NCBI GenBank assembly: GCA_030068145.1
Contig: JAPJBO010000020.1
Location: 434,001-498,000 of the forward strand
Reading direction: 5' to 3'
Length of the DNA stretch: 64,000 nucleotides
From: Diplonema papillatum
Lineage: Eukaryota; Euglenozoa; Diplonemea; Diplonemida; Diplonemidae
Made by a program: the position numbers and the translations under genes. The notes under the pieces were generated by a model. That model made no database searches. It was not told the DNA's origin and saw nothing but the letters and a program-made list of their open reading frames with translations. Of this stretch, positions 42,550 through 50,963 are shown in pieces (positions within the stretch are counted from its first letter, which is position 1; each line of letters starts with the position of its first letter).

Positions 42550-43844
42550 AGAGGTGCCAGACGGGCGCGACTGTGACCCCCGAAGCTGCCGGTCTTCCTG
42601 AACACCCCCCGCTGGCCGCCTGCACCAGCGGGCTGCGACCCACAGCTTCGATGCCGCGCAACACTCAACGAAGGAAGCGGCTGCTCCGTGTGTCGAGACC
42701 ACGGCGGATCTTTCGATCTTTCCGTTTGTCTTGCCCCAATTGCGATCCCTGGATAGTCAAAACCCGATCTCCATGTGAGGCGTTCCTGTGTGTCGACGTA
42801 CACGACACAAGGAATGTATAAAGTAGAGCGGAACTCGAATCTGCTGGACGGGTCAGCGACAGTCTCCTTGTGGGTGACCACGACGACGCTCCTACGATTT
42901 GACCTCAGCCGGCATGACGGGAAGAAGCTGAGCTGTCTGGGATTTGTAGGGCCGAGCGGAGCTGGGGCGGCGCCTGACGGGCGTAGCCCAAGCGGCGCGT
43001 GCAGCGACTGTCTCCTTGTGGGTGACCACGACGACATTCCTACGATTTTGACCTCAGCCGGCACGACGGGAAGAAGTTGAGCCGTCTGGGATTTGTAGGG
43101 CCGAGCGGAGCTTGGCGGCGCCTGACGGGCGTAGCGGGTCTCCCAAGCGGCGCGTGCAGCGACTGTCTCCTTGTGGGTGACCACGACGACGTTCCTACGA
43201 TTTTGACCTAAGCCGGCACGACGGGAAGAAGTTGAGTCGTCTGGGATTTGTAGGGCCGAGCGGAGCTGAGCGGCGCCCGACGGGCGTAGCGGGTCCCCCC
43301 AAGCGGCGGGTTCCGCGGGGAAATCGCGACGCCCGGCCAGTCGAGGACCATCTCTTTGCGGGTGACCTCGGCGACCCTGAAGTGGCGGGCGCTGCCCAGC
43401 CCGACGCGGCGGGCGGGCGGCGCGCTGGCCGGCTTCTCGGCGGCACCGACCTTCACTCCGAAGCTGCCGGTCTTCCGAAAGAACCCCCCGCTGGCCGCCT
43501 GCACCAGCGGGCTGGGACCCACAGCTTCGATGCCGAGCAGCGCGCTCAACGAAGGAAGCGGCTGCTCCGTGTGCCGGGCCGGTGCGCCCCGTGAGACCAC
43601 GGCGGATCTTTCTGTTTGTCTTATTGCCCAAGTACGATCCCCGGATAGTCAAAACCCGATCTCCATGTGAGACGTTCCTATATGTCCACGTAGACGACAA
43701 ACCTGGAGAAACAGCGAAGCTGGCGAGATGAGAAAGGTAGAGCAGAACTCGGATGTGCCGGACGGGTGCAGCGAGCCCCAGCAAAGCGGCTAGCCAAGCA
43801 CGGTCTCCTTGAGGGTGACCACGACGACGTTCCTATGCGTTGAC
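42550..43844 (-). pseudogene. Array of 3'-end copies of the gene at 43845-44447
   Basis: The segment 43208-43625 repeats most of the gene nearly perfectly (encoding ARHTEQPLPSLSALLGIEAV and KTGSFGVKVGAAEKPASA with only a few changes) but lacks the first ~65 codons. A more decayed copy spans about 42560-42840. Between them, units of about 150 bp carrying GGTGACCACGACGAC and GATTTGTAGGGCCGAGCGGA repeat near 42870, 43015 and 43160, and again near 43815. Long minus-strand frames across the array are chimeric and not proteins. Confidence 0.85.
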
Positions 43845-44447
43845 CTAAGCCGGCACGACGGGAAGAAGCTGAGCCGTCTGGGATTTGTAGGGCCGAGCGG
43901 AGCTGGGCGGCGCCCGACGAGCGTAGCGGGTCCCCCCAAGCGGCGGGTTCCGCGGGGAAATCGCGACGCCCGGCCAGTCGAGGACCATCTCTTTGCGGGT
44001 GACCTCGGCGACCCTGTAGTGGCGGGCGCTGCCCAGCCCGACGCGGCGGGCGGGCGGCGCGCTGGCCGGCTTCTCGGCGGCACCGACCTTCACTCCGAAG
44101 CTGCCGGTCTTCCGAAAGAACCCCCCGCTGGCCGCCTGCACCAGCGGGCTGGGACCCACAGCTTCGATGCCGAGCAGCGCGCTCAACGAAGGAAGCGGCT
44201 GCTCCGTGTGCCGGGCCGGTGCGCCCGTGAGACCGCGGCGGATCTTCCCGTTGGTCTTGTTGCCCGCCGCCCGGGAATTGCCGTTCTCCCGAGTGCGCGG
44301 ACGGGGCGCCGGCTTCGCCCCGCCGGCGCCCTTCCCGTGGTACGCTTCGAACAAGAACCGCTCGTAACTTTCCCTCTGGTAGTACTGCATGCACGGCGGC
44401 AGCAACCCGCAGTCAACCGTCACCTTCCGGACTAGATCGGTGGACAT
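43845..44447 (-). CDS. Unidentified 200-residue protein
   Basis: A true ATG at 44447 (MSTDLVRKVTVDCGLLPPC). I recognise no family. Residues 1-45 look globular (CMQYYQRESYERFLFEAYHG), 45-75 are Pro/Arg/Asn-rich, and 75-200 contain PLPSLSALLGIEAVGPSPLV and a possible beta-rich piece RHYRVAEVTRKEMVLDWPG. Short peptides of the style TRKExVLDxPGVAI recur in other frames of the downstream array (TKKTVLDYPKIA, GFDYPGIAIG), so the protein may once have had repeated units. Upstream is a 62-bp minisatellite and then repeat B6. The stop at 43845 may be younger than the gene. Confidence 0.6.
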   Translation of the reverse strand: MSTDLVRKVTVDCGLLPPCMQYYQRESYERFLFEAYHGKGAGGAKPAPRPRTRENGNSRAAGNKTNGKIRRGLTGAPARHTEQPLPSLSALLGIEAVGPSPLVQAASGGFFRKTGSFGVKVGAAEKPASAPPARRVGLGSARHYRVAEVTRKEMVLDWPGVAISPRNPPLGGTRYARRAPPSSARPYKSQTAQLLPVVPA

Positions 44448-44452
44448 CTCTC

Positions 44453-44764
44453 GGCCTTTCAGCCGCGACGCGCTGCCTCCCCACCGCGAAGGACTTCTTC
44501 ACTCTTTCCAACTCTCCGCCTTTCAGCCGCGACGCGCTGCCTCCCCGCCGCGAAAGACTTCTTAACTCTTTCCGACTCCGCCTTTCAGCCGCGACGCGCT
44601 GCCTCCCCGCCGCGAAAGACTTCTTAACTCTTTCCGACTCCGCCTTTCAGCCGCGACGCGCTGCCTCCCCGCCGCGAAAGACTTCTTAACTCTTTCCGAC
44701 TCCGCCTTTCAGCCGCGACGCGCTGCCTCCCCGCCGCGAAGGACTTCTTCACTCTTTCCGACTC
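44453..44764. repeat. 62-bp minisatellite, five units, next to a start codon
   Basis: Five tandem units containing CCTTTCAGCCGCGACGCGCT and CGCGAAAGACTTCTTAACTC. The inner three are identical or nearly so, and the outer two have GGACTTCTTCACTC instead. The array begins only 5 bp upstream of the ATG at 44447, so it forms the 5' UTR or core promoter. Confidence 0.95.
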
Positions 44765-45100
44765 CAAAACGAATGCTTTCGGCGGACAAGGCGGAAGAGG
44801 TGGCGGAGGGGTGGGGGGGCACAGGCTTCAAATATTGGGGTCTTTCTCTTTCATTTGAGGCACCGGCACATCCGGCACTCTCGGGTGTGCTTTCTTTATT
44901 TCGCTTGCTTTCGCGCCTTTGGAGTTGGAATGAGGGCTTCTATTTGGTATCGGAAAGTAGGTGCGAGACCAGGCAAACCTTGTGCGCTGGCTTCGTTTAA
45001 CCGTGAGTCTGACAACCTGTCCTTGATGAGTGAAGCGGTTCGAGGGCCATCCCTTCCTTCAAAAGAGACAGGGCCAGTAGAATTGTAGCATCGCGTCGAT

Positions 45101-45330
45101 TTTAGAGTTAAAGTTCGCTTGAAATTCCGGGGTTTTAGGGTCTCCGTGTGACCGTTCATGAATGGGTTCTCTTAGAGCAAGAAAGGGCTTTATGGCTACG
45201 GGTTGTATATTTAGTGCACGCTTTCGTTATGGGTTATGGCTAACCATATCCGGGACTGTTTGTGACCGAGTACATTCCTTCGTGGAGTGTAGTCTTGGGT
45301 TCTACAAGTTGAGCATTGAGTTCTTTAAGG
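45101..45330 (+). repeat. Dispersed repeat B (copy 6), next to the LINE 3' end
   Basis: Closest to copies 3 and 4. Runs from AGAGTTAAAGTTCGCTTGAA to CTTGGGTTCTACAAGTTGA. In the LINE's sense orientation it lies just after ORF2, so it could be the LINE 3' UTR or an independent neighbour. Confidence 0.8.
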
Positions 45331-45374
45331 TGCAAGTGCCATCAAGGCAGGCGAGAACTGTTCACGGGCTAGCG

Positions 45375-48300
45375 TTACTTTATGACGTCGTCCGTCGGGA
45401 GAGTCAACGATGATGAGGATGTGGTCAAACTAGTCATTTCCAAGTCAAGTTCAATTCCCGCTCGCTTTCGCGGTGCGGACTTTCCGGGCCGGTTTGGCTG
45501 TTTCCGGGTCGACGATGGGGAAGAAGTCAGGCATTCCATTTCGTGATCGAGCGTAGAGTTGTTCACGGCCTGCCGCGATCGCTTCGATCTTCGTGGCTTC
45601 CCTGTCGGGGATGCGAGCTTCGAGGACTCCTGCAGGGGTCGCTTCCGCCTCCTTCTGGGAGGCGCGTCTTTGGGCTCGCCGGTTGGCGTGCGCGGAAGGG
45701 TTGTTTGTATGGGGATGATGTTCCCCGTTGATGACGTCTTGGGCGACGGTGATGATGACGGTGATGAAGGCGGGGAGGTTGGTGAGCTGGTGAGGCACCG
45801 CGCCGTTCGCGTGCGTTGCCGCGTCGCTGCTTTCTTGGCCGGGCGCTTCGGCCCCCGGTGGGTGGTCGGTCGCGGGGTCTCCTGCAGGATACGCTTCCGC
45901 CCCTTCCTGGGCGACTCGGACAGTTGCTCAGCCGCAGGCGAGCGCGGCGTGGCCGCGGGCGCCGGCGTGTTCGTGTTGGGTGGTGCGGCGGGCTTCGTAG
46001 CCTTCGGTTCGTCGGCACTGTGGTGCCCTTTGCCGCAGCACGCGGCGGGTCGTCGCTCTGCGAGCGTCGGCAGCTGGCGGCACCCTTCGCACGGGCCGCG
46101 GTTGTGTTCGCGGCACCCGTGGTGCCCTGCGGCACAGCACGTCTTCGGCGTGTTGCAGACCGCGCACCTGGACATTCGGTGTCGGTCGCAGATCGCGATG
46201 GGTAGCCCGTCGTCGGCGGCGTGGTGGTGCCGACAGCACGCCTGCACGGTGGGCCCCTGTTTGTCTCCGAGGCGGCGGCAGACCTCACACTTCCCCTTGT
46301 AGTGCGCGACGCACTTCGTCGCGTTCCTCCTGTCGACCACCGCGCCCAGAAAATGGACGGGGTCCGGGTTTGCGGCAGGTCTCTGGGGGGCGGGCCACCG
46401 GCCTGCCCTCGCGCGTCGTTCGTCGTTGTACACGGGCCCATTGTCGTAGGCTCCGTTCCCCTTCAACTGTTCCTGGACGATTCCTCCTGTAGCGGGCATC
46501 CGGTGTCGGGGTCTGGGTTCCAGGCCCGGCAGGCTGGGCAGTCCAATAAAGGACAGTGCCGTGGTCACCGCCTTTATCGATCCGGGCAGGCAGCCGCCGA
46601 GCTCTTGCTGGGCCGCCAGCTTCATGACGGCACTGATCATGCATCGCATGCCGTTCGCTTTCTCGCGAAGCGTTTTCGCCTCCTTCTTGGGCAGCCGTAC
46701 GTCCAAGCCGGAATACAACTCGAAGTCGACAGCGAGCTCAACCGATGCTACGTCGCCGGTCGATGACCACTCAAGTCCCGCGAGCCAGTCCACGAGGGCG
46801 AGGAAGGTCCGTTCGTCCCAGTACCGTAACCACGCCCAAGCCGGGGCGATCCGCTGATACGGGAAATCGTACCTTCGCACCGGATTCTGCCCGCAAAGCT
46901 CCCACGGAGTTCTCGCTTTGCGGTCCTTCCATTCTTGGTTGACGTGCCTCGCACGTTCTGCCAGGATCTCCGCCATGAGGGATTGAACCGGCCCGACCAG
47001 ATCTCTCGTGCGCGTCGTAGCAATTCCGTGCTCGAGGAGGCACCTGGGCCAGTCCCTCTTTTCCGCGGCTACGATCGCCGCGTACTCTGCTTTCGCGCGG
47101 ATCGGGGTGTAGGCACCGCACCGCCAGAAGATGTGCGCCTCGTCCTCGACGCTCCCGTTGCCGCAGCTCGTACATGCGGGGTCACCTCCCTGATGCATCC
47201 GCGAAGTGTGCTGCGCCGTGTTGACGCCTCCGGCGATCGCCACTCTGATGAGCCGCGCGGTCTGGGGTGGGCAGGCCCGCGATTTCCACAGCGCGTTGGT
47301 GGCGTCAAGGTCGACGTCGGCGATGCCGGCATAACTGCCGCGCCTCGCGACGAGTCTCGCCCGCAGCCGCGTCTTCAGGTCGGAGCGGATATCGTGGTTC
47401 CGCTCTGCTGGGGACTTGCCCAATGGCAAGTACGGTTCACCGTTTCGTTTTACATCGTCGAGGGGGCCGCCTGCCCAGTCGTGACCGCACGGCTCCAGTC
47501 CGTACTTCACAGCGATTCCTACGGGTCCCAGCGCCGCCGTCACGCGGGGCCCGTACATCTCCCGTATCTTTGCTGCTTGTGGTACGAGGTGCGGGAGTCT
47601 CTGGCATGCGGTGTAGAATTGCCCCGTTATGCTGTAGGCCATCCGGGTCGCCGGATCCGTCAGATGCGCCTTCTCGAGGATTCCCAGAACTGCCTCGGGT
47701 GCTCGCTTCGGGTTCTTCGTCCCCCATACCGCCGACATGACTCCGGTCGTCAGCTTCTCAACGGATTCCTTGGTCGTTGGGGCGAAGGGTACTCTCGCCA
47801 GCGCGGCTGGGAGGATCGCGGATTGTACTAAGAGCACTCTGCTCGGTTGCGGAATCGGGACGTGACGTAGGTTGTGGGCGGTGCTGGTGGCGGTCTCGAG
47901 CCTGGCCGTGTCGTTGTGGTCGCGCCCCTTCCGTGAGGTGCTCAGTTTGGCCCCAAGGCATTTTAGCGCTGTCGCCTGGGGAAACTTCCTCCCCGTGCTC
48001 CGGAGCTGAAGTCGCGACACGTAATCACGGACGGTCGTGAACACAAACGTCTTGTCCATGTTCAACGCCATGCCGGTGAGCCGGCAGAACTCGTCTACTA
48101 CGTCGACTCCCTTCTGGAGGGCTGCTTCCGAGATCCTCGTCATCAGATTCGCATCATCCGCGTACGATTCAGTGAGCAATCCGGGTGCTTCTGCCTTCAC
48201 CGCCTTCATTGGGATGGAGAGCAACGCGTTGATGAGGATGACTGAGATCGGGCAGCCCTGGAGGATCCCGTTCGTCACCTCGAACTCGTCCCCGACTCCC

Positions 48301-50957
48301 AGCGGCAGTTTGAAACGCCTTACGAGCACCCCGTATATTCCCCGCAGTGGCGTCATAATTCGTTCATGCAGCCCGAGTTCCTGCATCAGGCGCATCGTCA
48401 GCTCGTGCGGCACGCGGTCGAAGCACTTCGAGAAGTCAAGGGAGAGCCCGTAGAGCGGGTCTCCGCTTAACAGGGCATACTCGATCTCCATCGCCATCGT
48501 CATCAGAGGGTCTTCTCCGCGGTGGCCAGGGCGGAATCCGTGTTGGCCGTCCTCGATCCAGCCTTCCTGCCAGGTCACTATGTCTTTGAGCCGTCGACAG
48601 GCCCAGAGACGGTAAACACAGGAGGTCACCGTGATCGGTCTCATCTTCACCGGGTCGTTGTCGTCACCTTTCGGCGTCATGGTGACCAGGGCTGTTTGCA
48701 GTGCCCGTGGCCATTCGCCGGTCCTCTCAACCAGATTCAACAGCTCCGCGAGGGCGTCCAGCATCGGGTCAGGCAACGCCTTCAGCTCTGCCATTCTCCA
48801 CCCGTCTACTCCACACGCCCCTTTGGCACTCTTTTTCATCAACAGGGCACGCAGGTCTGCGCCCGTTATCTCCTCCACCTCCATCGGCTGCCGGTGGATG
48901 TAGCTCTTGAAGCGGTCGGCAAAGAGGTTGTAAAGCGGCTCCGGCTGCTCCTTGTAGGATCGGAATATCGGATCCCACGCGCTCTGCAGGACGGCATCCA
49001 TCTCATCGACGTTCGCCGTGACCCGGTCCGTTCTCAGCGTCGTTGCTTCTCGTCGCGGCTGCCGCCGGCACCAGGCGGCAAGCCCTCGCCGGTCCGTGTC
49101 GGCGCGGTTCACCGCCTCCCTGACGTACTTGCCGTGGCGGGCTGCCATGCCTTCTCGTCCGAGCCGGTTGTTGCGGTCCCGGACTGCCCGCAGCAAGGTT
49201 CCACATTCCTGAGCGGTCGGGAGGTTCGCATATGCCGCTACCGGGATGTCTTGTAGCGCCGCACACTCCCGGGCCAACCTCCTGCAGTTCTGCCAACAGT
49301 TTCGGATGTGGACTGTGCAGGCGCCCGGTCCTGCCGGTCGTGCCAGGTATCTCTGGATCTGCTCCAGTCTGTGGATTGCATTTCGCAGTCGGAGCTGCAG
49401 CCCAGAAGCGGCCCCGGTCCCGTCGGCCGCACTTCTTGCCGTTGCCCTTGCCCGTATTGGATCCCTCGGTTGGCCCCGCCCTGTGAACCGCAGGCGCTCC
49501 GATGCTTGCACATTGCATGAGTCCAGTAGAAACGCCTCCGCTGCACCCGCCCATTCTCGCCATGCTGCGTCAACGTCCCCGTCCGCGATGTCCTGTGCGA
49601 GCCGAGATTCGTCGAGCAGCCGGCGTGCCGCGGCCAGGCCTTCCTGCGACGCGTCTCGCTGCTGTTGCGGTCCTACCGGAATAGGTCTCGGTAGTCGGTA
49701 GCGTAAGACTCGCTGGTCAAACGCTTCCAAGTCCAGGGTCACCGATACTAACCTATGCCCAGGAACGTTCACGACCGTCGTCTTACAGCTTGCGAACGCC
49801 AGTGCTGATACCCTGTTCAGCAGAATCCGGTCGATCCGCGTTCCCATGGTTCCGGTCGTCGTGAATGTAGGGTCCGGCGGTGTGCCTGTGTTTGCCTCGT
49901 GGAGTTGCGCGGAATCCGTCCATCCGTTGCGCAGTGCTTTCCGAAGTACCGGGGATCGTTCTTCATCGGTGTTGAGGTCACCAATCACGACAATCGGCAC
50001 GTCGCCTAGGCTGTCCGCCGCGGCAAAGAGGACGCTCTCGAGCAGCGCTTCCCTCCGATCGCACTCTGCCCTGCCGTTTCCCGACGGGCAGTACACGTTG
50101 AGCACGTGGACGAATGTGCTTCCCTTTCCCGTCGCTACCGCCGTGTGCAGAAGGCGCGCGTCGGCGAAGGCGGCTCCTGTCATACCATGCAGCGTGGCGG
50201 GCGAGTACGCAGGGACAGGCTTCCGGACCAGTGTGCAGACACCTCCGTTTGTCGCGCTCGTCTCCGACCTGATGCCGGACGATCTGCATTTGCGTCCGAG
50301 CGGTTCCGCCCCCCAATGGCACTTCCACGCTTCGAGATGCAGCTCGGCTTCGGGTCTCTTCGCCTCGAGAAGCGACACCTCCTGACAACATACAATATCA
50401 GCAGGGATGGATGCTACCGCAGGCAGGTACCCCAGCAACGAGGTAGGGTTCAACGTCGCGATCGTCAAACTTCGCGGTCCGGGGTTCGTCTCTACGTCAC
50501 CCCCCAGCAGAAGAAGCTTTTTCGCCATCTCCGCGAGCGATCGCCGTCCCCTCCCTACGGGGCGGGCGGTTTCGGGCGGTGCGCATCGGTGGCGGCGTCG
50601 TCTTCTGTGTCGTTTGCACTGGGACGTCGTACGTGTTGGCGACAGGGGCGGTAGATGCATCCGGGGGCAACGGCGGGAAAGGTGTATCCAGGTGCGTGCA
50701 GGTGTTCGTGGTCTGCAACAGCGCCGCGCCGACAGTCGTCGCCGTGTGAGGCGCGTCGCGGGGTCGCGTTCGGATCGCAGTGGCGCCAGGCAGGCGACGG
50801 CTGGTTCCGAGGTCTTCGGGTCGTGGTGGTTAAGTGACGCGTCAGGTGGCGCGGTTGCAGGGGCACCGGAGAGGTCGTGGCTGGTCCAGCAGACCGCCTC
50901 GAAGTCAACATGGAGCTGGCCTTCACCAGCCCCATGTGACACCAGCGTCGAGTTCAC
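45375..50957 (-). CDS. LINE ORF2: 2A motif, APE endonuclease, reverse transcriptase, zinc clusters
   Basis: 1860 codons counted from a GTG right after ORF1's UGA; real initiation is uncertain, with in-frame ATGs at codons 100 and 144. Residues 145-161 end in the 2A motif DVETNPGP. The endonuclease spans 163-410: CQEV at 191, GDLNT at 326, TRIDRILL at 373 and a final PGHRLVS at 399, where most APE domains have SDH. RT spans about 700-1000 with LSLDFSKCFDRVP at 838, ILQGCPIS at 898 and catalytic YADD at 932. A CX2CX9HX4C knuckle is at 1262-1280. Residues 1549-1641 hold more than a dozen Cys/His, and 1650-1860 is a Pro/Ser/Lys-rich basic tail with KRSRQ-type nuclear signals. The protein nicks target DNA and primes reverse transcription there. 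The region 1380-1480 resembles LINE C-termini I associate with alveolates. Confidence 0.9.
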   Translation of the reverse strand: MNSTLVSHGAGEGQLHVDFEAVCWTSHDLSGAPATAPPDASLNHHDPKTSEPAVACLAPLRSERDPATRLTRRRLSARRCCRPRTPARTWIHLSRRCPRMHLPPLSPTRTTSQCKRHRRRRRHRCAPPETARPVGRGRRSLAEMAKKLLLLGGDVETNPGPRSLTIATLNPTSLLGYLPAVASIPADIVCCQEVSLLEAKRPEAELHLEAWKCHWGAEPLGRKCRSSGIRSETSATNGGVCTLVRKPVPAYSPATLHGMTGAAFADARLLHTAVATGKGSTFVHVLNVYCPSGNGRAECDRREALLESVLFAAADSLGDVPIVVIGDLNTDEERSPVLRKALRNGWTDSAQLHEANTGTPPDPTFTTTGTMGTRIDRILLNRVSALAFASCKTTVVNVPGHRLVSVTLDLEAFDQRVLRYRLPRPIPVGPQQQRDASQEGLAAARRLLDESRLAQDIADGDVDAAWREWAGAAEAFLLDSCNVQASERLRFTGRGQPRDPIRARATARSAADGTGAASGLQLRLRNAIHRLEQIQRYLARPAGPGACTVHIRNCWQNCRRLARECAALQDIPVAAYANLPTAQECGTLLRAVRDRNNRLGREGMAARHGKYVREAVNRADTDRRGLAAWCRRQPRREATTLRTDRVTANVDEMDAVLQSAWDPIFRSYKEQPEPLYNLFADRFKSYIHRQPMEVEEITGADLRALLMKKSAKGACGVDGWRMAELKALPDPMLDALAELLNLVERTGEWPRALQTALVTMTPKGDDNDPVKMRPITVTSCVYRLWACRRLKDIVTWQEGWIEDGQHGFRPGHRGEDPLMTMAMEIEYALLSGDPLYGLSLDFSKCFDRVPHELTMRLMQELGLHERIMTPLRGIYGVLVRRFKLPLGVGDEFEVTNGILQGCPISVILINALLSIPMKAVKAEAPGLLTESYADDANLMTRISEAALQKGVDVVDEFCRLTGMALNMDKTFVFTTVRDYVSRLQLRSTGRKFPQATALKCLGAKLSTSRKGRDHNDTARLETATSTAHNLRHVPIPQPSRVLLVQSAILPAALARVPFAPTTKESVEKLTTGVMSAVWGTKNPKRAPEAVLGILEKAHLTDPATRMAYSITGQFYTACQRLPHLVPQAAKIREMYGPRVTAALGPVGIAVKYGLEPCGHDWAGGPLDDVKRNGEPYLPLGKSPAERNHDIRSDLKTRLRARLVARRGSYAGIADVDLDATNALWKSRACPPQTARLIRVAIAGGVNTAQHTSRMHQGGDPACTSCGNGSVEDEAHIFWRCGAYTPIRAKAEYAAIVAAEKRDWPRCLLEHGIATTRTRDLVGPVQSLMAEILAERARHVNQEWKDRKARTPWELCGQNPVRRYDFPYQRIAPAWAWLRYWDERTFLALVDWLAGLEWSSTGDVASVELAVDFELYSGLDVRLPKKEAKTLREKANGMRCMISAVMKLAAQQELGGCLPGSIKAVTTALSFIGLPSLPGLEPRPRHRMPATGGIVQEQLKGNGAYDNGPVYNDERRARAGRWPAPQRPAANPDPVHFLGAVVDRRNATKCVAHYKGKCEVCRRLGDKQGPTVQACCRHHHAADDGLPIAICDRHRMSRCAVCNTPKTCCAAGHHGCREHNRGPCEGCRQLPTLAERRPAACCGKGHHSADEPKATKPAAPPNTNTPAPAATPRSPAAEQLSESPRKGRKRILQETPRPTTHRGPKRPAKKAATRQRTRTARCLTSSPTSPPSSPSSSPSPKTSSTGNIIPIQTTLPRTPTGEPKDAPPRRRRKRPLQESSKLASPTGKPRRSKRSRQAVNNSTLDHEMECLTSSPSSTRKQPNRPGKSAPRKRAGIELDLEMTSLTTSSSSLTLPTDDVIK
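47958..48860 (-). other. LINE reverse transcriptase domain
   Basis: Residues about 700-1000 of ORF2. Template-contact and catalytic motifs occur in the usual order: GVDGWRMAELK, GQHGFRPGH, SLDFSKCFDRVPH, NGILQGCPIS and SYADDANL (YADD at 48153-48164), then LNMDKTFVF. Confidence 0.9.
49728..50471 (-). other. LINE APE-type endonuclease domain
   Basis: Residues 163-410 of ORF2, starting directly after the 2A proline: LTIATLNPTSLLG, DIVCCQEV, NVYCPSG, VVIGDLNTDEERSP and GTRIDRILLNR are all typical. The last motif is PGHRLVSV, lacking the aspartate of the common SDH triplet; the histidine (401) is kept. Confidence 0.85.
50475..50528 (-). other. 2A ribosome-skipping peptide (MAKKLLLLGGDVETNPGP)
   Basis: Codons 144-161 of the ORF2 frame. 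The last eight match the D-V/I-E-x-N-P-G-P consensus exactly, and the hydrophobic LLLLGG before it is normal for 2A. The ribosome would release between Gly160 and Pro161 (about 50478). An in-frame ATG opens this segment. Confidence 0.9.
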
Positions 50958-50963
50958 GAGTCA
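50958..50963 (-). other. In-frame UGA-C stop between ORF1 and ORF2
   Basis: Codons read CGG TGA CTC GTG, with ORF1 and ORF2 in the same frame on either side. UGA followed by C is the leakiest stop context known in eukaryotes. It may be a programmed readthrough site, a termination-reinitiation point or a simple nonsense mutation. Confidence 0.6.

Noticed and set aside
42252..43784. 510-codon minus-strand frame
   Set aside because: Chimeric reading through several tail copies in changing frames relative to the intact gene.
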